DNA from: Polyangium sp. y55x31
Lineage (GTDB): Bacteria; Myxococcota_A; Polyangia; Polyangiales; Polyangiaceae
Direction of reading: 5' to 3'
DNA: 64,000 nt
Assembly (NCBI RefSeq): GCF_029946505.1
Contig: NZ_JARZHG010000022.1
Coordinates: forward strand, 62,001 to 126,000
Positions 16,978-24,928 of the stretch are shown here, piece after piece (positions within the stretch are counted from its first letter, which is position 1; every line of letters begins with the position of its first letter). A program made the position numbers and the translations under genes. The notes under the pieces are model-generated. The model did not search any database. It saw only the letters and a program-made list of their open reading frames with translations, and had not been told where the DNA came from.

Positions 16978-18816
16978 ATGTCTGCTCCCTCGCCGGTCCG
17001 TCCCTCTCCCCTCCGCCCTGCGGCTGCTCCTCCCGACGTTCCCAAGCTGCTTTTCACGCGCGGAGGCCGATATCCGCAGGCGATCGCGTGGTTCGGAGCC
17101 CGATCGTTCTGGGGGCACCTCTGGCACCTCGCGGCGAGCGTCATCGCGACGGAAGACATCGACAGTCGCGCATGGATGCGACCGAGCACAGCCGACACAC
17201 TGACGCGCAAGGCCGCGGCCGTGCTGGGCGGTCGCGAGGGCAAAGAGACGCTCACCGAGGCGCTCGATCGCGACGTCTGGATCGATTTCCTCGCCGACAC
17301 GGGCGATTGCGTGTCCGTGAGCCAGGAGGTCGCGCGTCTCGTGTTCGAGACGTACGAGGTCGAAGCTCCGGACAAACCCGGCGAGACGCTGGTTCTGCCG
17401 CGCGGGGACATCCTGCTGTTCGGCGGGGACACGGCATATCCGGTGGCGACGGAGCTCGAGATCCACAACCGGGTGATCGTGCCGTTCTCGCGGGTGCTCG
17501 AGGAGGTTCGCGACGGCAAACCCCGGGTGCTCCTGGGCGTCCCGGGAAATCACGATTGGTACGCGGGGCTCGACGGCTTCGGGCGCATGTTCCGGGAGCG
17601 GCGCGGGACCGTGGATCTCGTGGGGAGATCGGCGCCGAACGAGGTCGTGCGGTTCGCGCAGATCGGCCACTTCATCCAGTGGGTGGAGGCATTTCGCATC
17701 GGACGTTATGTGAGCAAACGATCGACGCTGCCGCTCGACGGGTACGTGCCGGTGCAGGACGCGAGTTACTTCGCGCTCCGGCTCGCGCCGGGGCTCGATC
17801 TGTGGGGCGCGGATCGGCAGCTCCGGGCGGTGGACTTCGAGCAACGCGCGTTCTTCGCGTCGCTACGAACGGAAAACCGCGGGCTCCTCTTGACCCTGGC
17901 GGATCCGGCATACGCGTTCCTGGAGCCGAACCCGGCGGGGCAACACATCGTCGACGCGCTGGATCTGCGGCTCGAAGACGACAGCGTGCTCGTGCTGACG
18001 GGCGACACGCACCACTACTGCCGCGAGCAGATCGGCAAGACGTGTCACGTGATCGCCGGCGGAGGCGGGGCGTTCTTGCATCCGGCGCGGATCATGCGGC
18101 AGGGCCTGCCCGAGCCGGCCGCGGAGTTCCCGGGGCCGAAGGCGTCGCTCGCGCTGGCGCTGCAGATCCCGTGGCAGATCGTGCACGGGCGGAGCGGCTT
18201 CCTGGTGCACCTCGCGGCCGCGCTGCTCTACCTGCCGGCGTTCACCGCGGTGCGATGGGGCGGCGCGCCGCCAATGGTGGGGTCGCTCGTGACGGCGGCG
18301 ATCGCGGGCTTCGTGTGCCGGCTGCTCGGGGGCTTCCGGAACCGATCGATCGCGGTGTACCTGCTCGCGACGATCGCGGGGCTCATCGTCGGGTTCGTGC
18401 CGATGCTCGCGCGGATGACGTTCGCCGCGGCGGGTGGCCTCTTCCTCCACGCGGCGGATCTCTACGGCGCGCGGCCGTGGCTCGTGTTCGCGGCCTCGGT
18501 CTACGTCGCGACGCTCGTCTTCGGCGCGTACCTGACGGCGCTGACGGTCTTCGGGATCGAGCAACACCAGGCGTTCGCGGCGCTGGCGCACCCCGGGTAC
18601 AAGCACTTCGTGCGGGTGCGCGTGCGCCGCGACGGCAGCGGCGCCGACGCGTGGGTGCTCGGCAAGGTGGATCCTCTGTCCACCTCGGATCCGGTGGTCC
18701 TCGTGGACCAGTTTTCCTGGACGAACGACGGCCTCTCAGCCGGCGCGCGCTCGATGATGCCGGCCTCCCTGATCACGCCGCCGTCAAGCGATGCGGCCCA
18801 GAAGCAGCGGCGGTGA
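16978..18816 (+). CDS. Metallophosphoesterase with C-terminal membrane domain
   Basis: About 612 residues. The N-terminal half is a calcineurin-like phosphoesterase with GGDTAYP, GNHDWY and GDTHHY metal-ligand motifs. The C-terminal half has about five hydrophobic segments (roughly residues 400-550), then a soluble tail. The enzyme is therefore membrane-bound; its substrate is not evident. ATG 16978 starts the conserved part. An in-frame ATG at 16837 would add 47 residues, but it would leave only about 14 bp to the divergent gene, too little for promoters. The 3' end overlaps the convergent thymidine phosphorylase gene by 33 bp. Confidence 0.75.
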   Translation: MSAPSPVRPSPLRPAAAPPDVPKLLFTRGGRYPQAIAWFGARSFWGHLWHLAASVIATEDIDSRAWMRPSTADTLTRKAAAVLGGREGKETLTEALDRDVWIDFLADTGDCVSVSQEVARLVFETYEVEAPDKPGETLVLPRGDILLFGGDTAYPVATELEIHNRVIVPFSRVLEEVRDGKPRVLLGVPGNHDWYAGLDGFGRMFRERRGTVDLVGRSAPNEVVRFAQIGHFIQWVEAFRIGRYVSKRSTLPLDGYVPVQDASYFALRLAPGLDLWGADRQLRAVDFEQRAFFASLRTENRGLLLTLADPAYAFLEPNPAGQHIVDALDLRLEDDSVLVLTGDTHHYCREQIGKTCHVIAGGGGAFLHPARIMRQGLPEPAAEFPGPKASLALALQIPWQIVHGRSGFLVHLAAALLYLPAFTAVRWGGAPPMVGSLVTAAIAGFVCRLLGGFRNRSIAVYLLATIAGLIVGFVPMLARMTFAAAGGLFLHAADLYGARPWLVFAASVYVATLVFGAYLTALTVFGIEQHQAFAALAHPGYKHFVRVRVRRDGSGADAWVLGKVDPLSTSDPVVLVDQFSWTNDGLSAGARSMMPASLITPPSSDAAQKQRR

Positions 18817-20103
18817 GACCTCGGGCGCGGAGCTGACGCGGAAGGCGTTCTGGACACGATCCGCGACGGCCTCGGCCGCGGCCGCCGAGCGCACGTGGAG
18901 GCGCGCGAGGGGCTCGCCGCGACGAACGCCGACGCCGCGCGGCGCGAGGATCTCGATGCCGACGGCGTGATCGACCTTCTGATCGGCGCGGGTGCGGCCC
19001 GCACCCATGGCGACGGCGGCGAGGCCGATCTCGAGGGGATCGATCGCCGCGACGAAGCCGTCGGCGTCGGAGGGAACGAGGACGGTCTCCGGGGCACGCG
19101 GCAAGCGGAGCGGATCCTCGACGACCGCGGGATCGCCGCCCTGGGCCTCGATCATGCGCTCGAACACGCGCGCGCCGCGCCCGCTCGTGATCGCGTCGCG
19201 GAGTTTTTCGCGCGCGTCTTCCACCGTCGAGGCGGCGTCGCCGAGCACGAGCATCTCGGCGCCGAGGGCGAGCGTGCACTCGACGAGATCGTCCGGCCCG
19301 CCGCCGTGGAGGACCTCGATCGCCTCGCGCGTCTCGATGGCGTTGCCGACGGTGCGACCGAGGACGGTGCTCATGTCGGTCAGGAGCGCGACCACGCGCT
19401 TGCCGGCGGCCTTGCCCACGCGCACGAGGGCCTCGGCGAGGGCGCGGGCGTCGCGCTCGGTCTTCATGAACGCGCCGCGTCCGACCTTCACGTCGAGCAC
19501 GAGCGCGTCGATGCCCTCGGCGAGCTTTTTCGAGAGGATGCTCGCGACGATGAGGGGGATCGACTCGACCGTGGCCGTGACGTCGCGCAGCGCGTAGATG
19601 CGTTTGTCCGCGGGCGCGATGCGGCCGGTTTGACCGATCATGCAAGCGCCGACGTCGCGCACGATGCGCGCGAACGCGTCCGTGTCGAGCGAGACGTTGA
19701 AGCCGGGGATGGCTTCGAGCTTGTCGAGCGTGCCGCCCGTGTGGCCGAGGCCGCGGCCGCTGACCATGGGCACGGGCACGCCCGAGGCCGCGACGAGGGG
19801 CGCGAGGCACAAGGAGACCTTGTCGCCGACGCCGCCGGTCGAGTGTTTGTCGACCTTGATGCCGGGGACGGAGGAGAGATCGAGGACGTCGCCGGAGTGG
19901 AGCATGGCGCGGGTGAGGGCCACGGTCTCCGCGTCGTCCATGCCGCGGAAGAAGATGGCCATGCAGAGCGCGCTCATCTGGTAGTCGGCGAGCTCGCCCG
20001 TCCCGAGGGCGCGGATGAGGCGCTCGATCTGGTCGTCCGAAAGGCGGCCGCCGTCGCGCTTCTTGGCGATGAGCTCTACCAGGGTCTCCACGGAGCGGAG
20101 CAT
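18784..20103 (-). CDS. deoA: Thymidine/pyrimidine-nucleoside phosphorylase
   Basis: 439 residues, full length for the family. It phosphorolyses thymidine (or uridine in Pdp-type enzymes) to base plus deoxyribose-1-phosphate in nucleoside salvage. Family motifs are clear: DKHSTGGVGDK (phosphate site), VSGRGLGHTGGTLDKLE and DVKVGRGAFMKT. The C-terminal PYNP domain is present (EILAPRGVGVRRGEPLARLHV). The start ATG 20103 has GAGGT only one base away, so its ribosome binding site is poor. It is convergent with and overlaps the phosphoesterase gene. The split between DeoA and Pdp cannot be decided by eye. Confidence 0.9.
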   Translation of the reverse strand: MLRSVETLVELIAKKRDGGRLSDDQIERLIRALGTGELADYQMSALCMAIFFRGMDDAETVALTRAMLHSGDVLDLSSVPGIKVDKHSTGGVGDKVSLCLAPLVAASGVPVPMVSGRGLGHTGGTLDKLEAIPGFNVSLDTDAFARIVRDVGACMIGQTGRIAPADKRIYALRDVTATVESIPLIVASILSKKLAEGIDALVLDVKVGRGAFMKTERDARALAEALVRVGKAAGKRVVALLTDMSTVLGRTVGNAIETREAIEVLHGGGPDDLVECTLALGAEMLVLGDAASTVEDAREKLRDAITSGRGARVFERMIEAQGGDPAVVEDPLRLPRAPETVLVPSDADGFVAAIDPLEIGLAAVAMGAGRTRADQKVDHAVGIEILAPRGVGVRRGEPLARLHVRSAAAAEAVADRVQNAFRVSSAPEVSPPLLLGRIA

Positions 20104-20168
20104 ACCTCAAAGCGGCCTCGCGGCGCGGGCCGCGTGCGCGGCGTCTCCCCAGGGCCTGGGACGCGCGC

Positions 20169-20174
20169 TACCTT
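20169..20174 (+). promoter_or_regulatory. Candidate -10 box TACCTT, short-leader promoter
   Basis: TACCTT ends 8 nt before the ATG of the histidine kinase gene, with the context GCGCTACCTT. No Shine-Dalgarno sequence is present between box and start. Confidence 0.4.
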
Positions 20175-20182
20175 TCGGCCGC

Positions 20183-21142
20183 ATGAGCAGGGCACGCGAC
20201 TTCACGACGCTCGGCTACCGGCGCATCGTCAAGCTGCTGGTCTCGCTCGTCATCGTCCCGTCTGTGCTTCTGTCGGCGGTCGGGGCGTCGCTCGTGGTGC
20301 TGGGCGAGGCGCGGTACAACATCCTCATCGGCATCCTCGTGCTCACGTTCTCGAGCGCGCTCGTGACGGGGGTGATCCTGGTGTGGGTGTTCTTGCGGCG
20401 GGAGCGTGATCTCTCGGAGCTGCAAGCCGACTTCGTGTCGAAGGTCTCGCACGAGCTCAGGACGCCGCTCACGTCGATCCGGATGTTCACCGAGACGCTG
20501 GTGCTCCGGCGCGGCGACAAGGAGAGCGAGGATCGATGCATCCAGGCGCTCAACAAGGAGAGCGCGCGGCTGCAACAGCTCATCGATCGGCTGCTCGACT
20601 GGGGGCGCATGCAGAGCGGGCGGCGCGTCTACGAGCTCGCCGAGCAGGACGTGGTGAAGGTCGTCGAGGAGGCGATCGCCGCGTTCGAACCGACGCGCGA
20701 GCAGCGGCACGTGGAGCTCTCGGTGAACTTCGAGCCGGACCTGCCGCGCGTGTGGTGCGACCACGGGGCGATCGTGATCTCGATCGTGAACCTGCTCTCG
20801 AACGCCTACAAGTACGGGGGGCAGCCGCGGAAGATCGAGCTCGCGGTGACGCGGAAGCTCGGCGAGGTGATGATCACGGTGCGCGACAACGGCAAGGGGA
20901 TCGCGCGGCGCGAGCACAAGCGCATCTTCGAGAAATTTTACCGGGTCGATGATCTCCTTGCACGACAGCAAGAGGGGTCGGGGCTTGGTCTTGCGATCGT
21001 GCAACACGTGATGCGCGCGCATCGGGGCCGCGTGATCGTGGACAGCGAACCGGGTCGAGGCAGCGCGTTCACGCTGGTGCTGCCGATCCAGGCGAAGGTC
21101 CGGGTGTCGGAGCCGATGTCGAGTACGGGAGGGACGGCGTGA
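20183..21142 (+). CDS. Membrane sensor histidine kinase
   Basis: About 319 residues. Two membrane segments (about 17-38 and 46-69) have almost no periplasmic loop between them, so the sensed signal is likely within or near the membrane, or sensed by a partner. HisKA follows, with H-box VSHELRTPL (His about 90). HATPase_c has the N-box SIVNLLSNAYKYGG, the G1 box VRDNGKGI and the G2 box GSGLGLAI. It would autophosphorylate and pass phosphate to the response regulator encoded next, whose start overlaps its stop by 4 nt (GTGA). No HAMP domain is visible. Confidence 0.9.
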   Translation: MSRARDFTTLGYRRIVKLLVSLVIVPSVLLSAVGASLVVLGEARYNILIGILVLTFSSALVTGVILVWVFLRRERDLSELQADFVSKVSHELRTPLTSIRMFTETLVLRRGDKESEDRCIQALNKESARLQQLIDRLLDWGRMQSGRRVYELAEQDVVKVVEEAIAAFEPTREQRHVELSVNFEPDLPRVWCDHGAIVISIVNLLSNAYKYGGQPRKIELAVTRKLGEVMITVRDNGKGIARREHKRIFEKFYRVDDLLARQQEGSGLGLAIVQHVMRAHRGRVIVDSEPGRGSAFTLVLPIQAKVRVSEPMSSTGGTA

Positions 21143-21900
21143 GCGTGGGAGCGGCAAGCGGCGCGGAACGTGATAGAGAGCCTGGATCGATGAACCGGGT
21201 CGGACAGGGCAGCGCGCGGCGCACGGTCCTCGTCGTGGAGGACGACGACAGCATCGCGATGGGGCTCGAGATGAACCTGTCGGCAGAGGGGTATCGCGTG
21301 CTCCTCGCGACCGACGGGGAGAGTGGCCTCGCGCTCGCGCGCGGGGGCGGGATCGACCTCTTGATCCTGGACGTGATGCTGCCGAAGCTGAACGGCTTCG
21401 AGCTCCTGCGGATGCTGCGCGCCGAGCGGTACACGATGCCGGTGATCATGCTGAGCGCGCGCGGTGCGGAGATGGACAAGGTGATGGGGCTCGAGCTCGG
21501 CGCCGAGGACTACATCACGAAGCCGTTCGGGCTCGCGGAGCTACTCGCGCGGGTGAAGGCGGTGCTCCGGCGCGACGCGATCGCGCGTGGCGACGACGCG
21601 GCCGCGATCCGAGCGGCGGACCTCGAGATCCATCCGTCGACGCGGGAGGTGCGGCGCGACGGCAAGCTCGTGGAGCTCACGGCGACGGAGTTCGACATCC
21701 TCTTTTGCCTGGTGAGCGCGGGCGGCCGCGTGCTCTCACGGGAGCAGCTCCAGGCGAAGGTGTGGGGGCCGAGCCATCACGGCACGCCGCGCACCGTGGA
21801 CAACTTCATCCTTCAGCTACGAACGAAGCTCGAGGACAACCCGGCAAACCCCCGGCACCTCGTGACGGTGCGAGGCGTCGGCTACCGCTTCGTGGTCTGA
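21139..21900 (+). CDS. OmpR-family response regulator
   Basis: About 253 residues. The receiver domain has the acidic pair EDDD, the phosphoacceptor Asp in LILDVMLP (about 78) and the Lys in KPFG. A winged-helix DNA-binding domain follows (VELTATEFDILFCL, then VDNFILQLRTKLED, RGVGYRFVV). GTG 21139 overlaps the kinase stop and is preceded by a strong GGGAGGG. An in-frame ATG at 21190 has a weaker context. It forms a two-component system with the preceding kinase; target genes are unknown. Confidence 0.92.
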   Translation: MSVGAASGAERDREPGSMNRVGQGSARRTVLVVEDDDSIAMGLEMNLSAEGYRVLLATDGESGLALARGGGIDLLILDVMLPKLNGFELLRMLRAERYTMPVIMLSARGAEMDKVMGLELGAEDYITKPFGLAELLARVKAVLRRDAIARGDDAAAIRAADLEIHPSTREVRRDGKLVELTATEFDILFCLVSAGGRVLSREQLQAKVWGPSHHGTPRTVDNFILQLRTKLEDNPANPRHLVTVRGVGYRFVV

Positions 21901-21982
21901 CGCGGCTCCACGAAGTCTCCGAGACAAACCCCCCAGTTCGAACGCGAAGCCGTAACGGAGCTCCGCGAAGTGGAGGCGAGCG

Positions 21983-22061
21983 GCGGGGGGTGTGGGGGGC
22001 AGAGGAAGGCCCGACGATTCTCCGCGCAGCGGAGAATCGGCTCAGGGCCGACCGGAGCCCC
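21983..22061 (-). repeat. Structured repeat family B, copy 2 (inverted)
   Basis: The inverted copy of 1300-1353. The flanks at 22046-22061 and 21983-22012 match those of copy 1. Between them this copy carries an extra 11-bp perfect hairpin CGATTCTCCGC with a 3-nt loop (22015-22039). It lies between the response regulator and the convergent small lipoprotein gene and could act as a transcription end for either. Confidence 0.75.
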
Positions 22062-22088
22062 CCACCGTGACCAAGCCCCCCACCGTAA

Positions 22089-22529
22089 TCAAGGCGCTTG
22101 GCAGAACTTGTTGATGCTGTCGACGAGCGGGTCTTCCTGCTTGACGGCCTTGTCGAGCGCGGCTTGGGCCGAGTTGATCTTCGCGAGATCCTTCGCCTCG
22201 GCGGCGGCGGCCATGTCGCGGGCGGCCTTGGCCACGTCCTTCGCCATCGTCTGGTACTCGGTCGAGTACTTCTTCAGGTCGGGGATCGTGAGCTCCACCT
22301 TGGCGGCGTCGGCGGCGACCTTGTCCATCGCGTCGGCCATGCTCTTGAGCTCGTTTGCCCCCGTCGGATCGGCGCCGCCCTTCGGGGTCTTGTTCAGGCT
22401 CTCGACGCCCTTGTTGATCACCTCGATGAGCTGGTTGCACTCGGTGATCTTCTTCTGGCCGCAGGCCGTGGCACCCACGAGCAGAGCGGCGCCCAGGATC
22501 GCGGCCGAGAACAGGGATTGATGACGCAT
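22089..22529 (-). CDS. Small lipoprotein, helical, unknown function
   Basis: About 146 residues. ATG 22529 follows AGGAGAC. A lipoprotein signal ends at Cys 23 (GATAC). The mature part is almost entirely amphipathic helix with regular Ala/Lys/Asp/Leu patterning. Two Cys (TECNQLIEV and NKFCQAP) sit near its ends and could form a disulfide clamping a helical hairpin or bundle. I recognise no named family. It lies 71 bp downstream of the DUF3293 gene on the same strand and may be cotranscribed with it. Confidence 0.75.
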   Translation of the reverse strand: MRHQSLFSAAILGAALLVGATACGQKKITECNQLIEVINKGVESLNKTPKGGADPTGANELKSMADAMDKVAADAAKVELTIPDLKKYSTEYQTMAKDVAKAARDMAAAAEAKDLAKINSAQAALDKAVKQEDPLVDSINKFCQAP

Positions 22530-22600
22530 CTTCGACTGTCTCCTGTGGAGGGATTGGCGTTCGGTGGCCGCTTTCTTCGAAGAGGCCGGAAACTTCGCAG

Positions 22601-23071
22601 TCACGAGCGTACCCGCCAGTTGCCGTGGAAGGTACGTCCCACGTCGTCGGCCGTCGGGTCGGTCACGATGATCTCGGGGCGACCGTTCTCCGCGTAGACG
22701 ATGGTATTTTGTCGGAAGACGCGGCCGAACGCGATGGCCTCGTCGCGCTCCATGCCGTAGACGAGCCACGCGGGCTCGCGCCAGACACCTTCGGGCTCCG
22801 CCTCGGAGCCGACGCAGGGCTCGACGCGGTAGCAGCCGAGGATGAGCAGGTCGCGGAGCACGTGGTGGCGCTGCTCGTTCACCTTGCGGGGCAGGAGCAT
22901 CGAACGCGGGTTGTAGGCCGTGAGCACGGCGAAACGCCGGTTCAGGAGCTCGGGCAGGGCCGAGTGATCCTGGACGATCTCGCCGTCGAGCGAGGCGCGC
23001 AGCGGCGCGCCGTGCGGGCCGGGAAACTCGTAGATCGTCGCGAGGTACGAACGGAGGAGCGCTTGGTCCAT
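22601..23071 (-). CDS. DUF3293 domain-containing protein
   Basis: 156 residues, cytosolic. It matches the DUF3293 pattern: a conserved FAVLTAYNPRS near the middle, basic residues after it, then W-LVYGM, AIAFGRVFRQNTIVY and VTD near the end. The biochemical function of the family is not known to me. It is divergent from the ABC exporter operon, with about 140 bp between the starts, and upstream of a small lipoprotein gene. Confidence 0.75.
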   Translation of the reverse strand: MDQALLRSYLATIYEFPGPHGAPLRASLDGEIVQDHSALPELLNRRFAVLTAYNPRSMLLPRKVNEQRHHVLRDLLILGCYRVEPCVGSEAEPEGVWREPAWLVYGMERDEAIAFGRVFRQNTIVYAENGRPEIIVTDPTADDVGRTFHGNWRVRS

Positions 23072-23195
23072 CGAGAGGTCTGACCGCTCCTACCAGAGTG
23101 GCGGCCCGCCCGCTACCAGGCCCTTCGCGTCACGAGCCGCGCCCGGCCTCCTCGTGAGCTTGCCCGCGCGTCTTTCCCTTCCTGGATGCTTGCGC

Positions 23196-23201
23196 TAAGC
23201 C
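23196..23201 (+). promoter_or_regulatory. Candidate -10 box TAAGCC, short-leader promoter of exporter operon
   Basis: TAAGCC lies 9 nt before ATG 23211 in the context TTGCGCTAAGCC. Only a weak GGG directly abuts the start. It fits the recurring short-leader arrangement of this window. Confidence 0.35.
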
Positions 23202-23210
23202 CTGCCCGGG

Positions 23211-24182
23211 ATGATCGAAGTGGAGCGCCTCTCCAAGTCGTACGGCGCCTTTCGCGCCGTGTCGGATGTGTCGTTTCACGTCGAGCGCGGCGAGGTCGTC
23301 GGTTTCCTCGGTCCGAACGGCGCGGGCAAGAGCACGACGCTGCGCATGCTGGCCGGCTTTCTCGGGCCGAGCGCGGGGCGGATCCGCATCGGCGGGCACG
23401 ACATCGCCGAGGAGCCGCTGCTCGCGCGGGAGAAGCTCGGGTACATGCCCGAGACCTCGCCGCTGTATCCGGAGATGCGCGTCCGCGAGTACCTCGCCTT
23501 TCGCGCCGAGGTGAAGCGCGTGCCGCGGAGCGCGCGGGCCAAGGCGGTCGAGAGTGCCGCGGAGGAGGCGCGGGTCGACGATGTCGCGGATGTGCTCGTG
23601 CGGCATCTGTCGAAGGGCTACCGGCAGCGTGTCGGGCTCGCGGATGCGCTGCTCGGGGATCCGCCGGTGCTGATCCTCGACGAGCCCACGGCGGGGCTCG
23701 ATCCGAACCAGATCCGCGAGGTGCGCGAGCTCGTGAGGCGGCGCGGCAAGGACCACGCGATCCTGATCTCGACGCACATCCTGTCGGAGGTCGAGGCGAC
23801 GTGCTCGCGCGCGCTCGTGGTCGCGCGGGGCAAGCTCGTGGCGTCGGGGACGATCGAGGAGCTGCGCGAGATGCGAAGGGCGTCGGGGCTCCGGATCGTC
23901 GTGCGCGGCGACGCGGCGCGGGCGCTCGGGATCGTTCGCGCGCTTCCGGAGGTCGCGGAGGCCGAGGTGGATGCGGGGAACGCGCCGGCGGCGGATGCTT
24001 CGGCGCTCGTCGTCGAGTATCGGCGCGCCGAGGGCGGGGCCGAGGCGGCCGAGCGGGTCGTCGCGGCGCTCGCCTTTGCAGGGCTCGGGGTGCGTGAGGT
24101 CGTGCCGCGGGCCGCGACGCTCGAGCAGGTCTTCTCCGAGCTCACGCGGGGTGACGAGGACGCGGCCGAGGTGCAGGCGTGA
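23211..24182 (+). CDS. ABC transporter ATP-binding protein (GldA-like)
   Basis: About 323 residues. It has Walker A GPNGAGKS (34-41), the signature LSKGYRQRVGLADAL typical of the GldA/Nat subgroup rather than LSGGQ, Walker B VLILDEPTAGLDP, and the H-loop STHILSE. The C-terminal ~90 residues form the variable regulatory extension. It would energise the permease encoded next, with which it overlaps by 4 nt. In Bacteroidota the GldA-GldF-GldG set is linked to gliding. In other bacteria the set is widespread and the substrate is unknown. Confidence 0.9.
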   Translation: MIEVERLSKSYGAFRAVSDVSFHVERGEVVGFLGPNGAGKSTTLRMLAGFLGPSAGRIRIGGHDIAEEPLLAREKLGYMPETSPLYPEMRVREYLAFRAEVKRVPRSARAKAVESAAEEARVDDVADVLVRHLSKGYRQRVGLADALLGDPPVLILDEPTAGLDPNQIREVRELVRRRGKDHAILISTHILSEVEATCSRALVVARGKLVASGTIEELREMRRASGLRIVVRGDAARALGIVRALPEVAEAEVDAGNAPAADASALVVEYRRAEGGAEAAERVVAALAFAGLGVREVVPRAATLEQVFSELTRGDEDAAEVQA

Positions 24183-24928
24183 GGGGGTTCTGGCCGATCT
24201 TCAAGCGCGAGCTCTTCGCGCTCTTCGTCACGCCGCTCGCCTGGGTGGTGATCACGTCGTTCCTGCTGCTGCAGGGCCTGCACTTCTTCCTGATCGTCGT
24301 GAACTTCGCGGCGGCGCCGGCGGAGTCGATCGGCGACAGCGGTCCGGTCCAGGCCTTCTTCGGCCAGACGATGCTGCTCTACGTTCCGCTCCTGCTCGTC
24401 TGCCCGCTGCTCACGATGCGGCTCTTCGCGGAGGAGCGACGCAGCGGCACGATCGAGACGCTGCTCACGGCGCCCGTGGGCACCGTGGGGGTGGTGCTCG
24501 CGAAGTATGCGGCCGCGGTGGCGACGTACGTCGTGATGTGGGCGCCGACAGCGCTCTACATCGTCATCCTCGCGCGGACGGGCGACGTCGACTGGCGGGT
24601 CGTGGGGACGAGTTACGTTTCGGTCTTCGCGATCGGCGCGGGTTACCTCGCGCTCGGCGTCATGACGAGCGCGCTCACGCAGAGCCAGCTCACGGCCGCG
24701 GTGCTCTCGGCGCTGGCGATCTCGGGGCTGTTCTTCTTCGGCTTCGCGGAGTTCATCGTGCCGGACGGGCCGGCGCACGATCTCGCGACGCACGTCTCCG
24801 TTTGGACACAAATGAACGACGCGTCGCGGGGACTGCTCGACTCGCGGCGGCTCGTGTTCGACGCGACCGTCGTGCTGCTGCCGCTCTTCGTCACGGTGCG
24901 CGCCGTCGAGGCGTGGAGGTGGGGATGA
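24179..24928 (+). CDS. ABC-2 type permease (GldF-like)
   Basis: 249 residues with six predicted membrane segments. It has the ABC-2 membrane domain features: an N-terminal IFKRELFALFVTPLAWVV, then RLFAEERRSGTIETLLTAPV, the conserved coupling segment. GTG 24179 overlaps the upstream stop (GTGA), and its own stop overlaps the next start (ATGA). It should pair with the preceding ATPase as the membrane channel of an exporter. Confidence 0.9.
   Translation: MRGFWPIFKRELFALFVTPLAWVVITSFLLLQGLHFFLIVVNFAAAPAESIGDSGPVQAFFGQTMLLYVPLLLVCPLLTMRLFAEERRSGTIETLLTAPVGTVGVVLAKYAAAVATYVVMWAPTALYIVILARTGDVDWRVVGTSYVSVFAIGAGYLALGVMTSALTQSQLTAAVLSALAISGLFFFGFAEFIVPDGPAHDLATHVSVWTQMNDASRGLLDSRRLVFDATVVLLPLFVTVRAVEAWRWG

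Noticed and set aside
18895-20409. 504-residue plus-strand frame opposite deoA
   Set aside because: The minus strand encodes a full-length, motif-complete thymidine phosphorylase; the plus frame has only biased composition.
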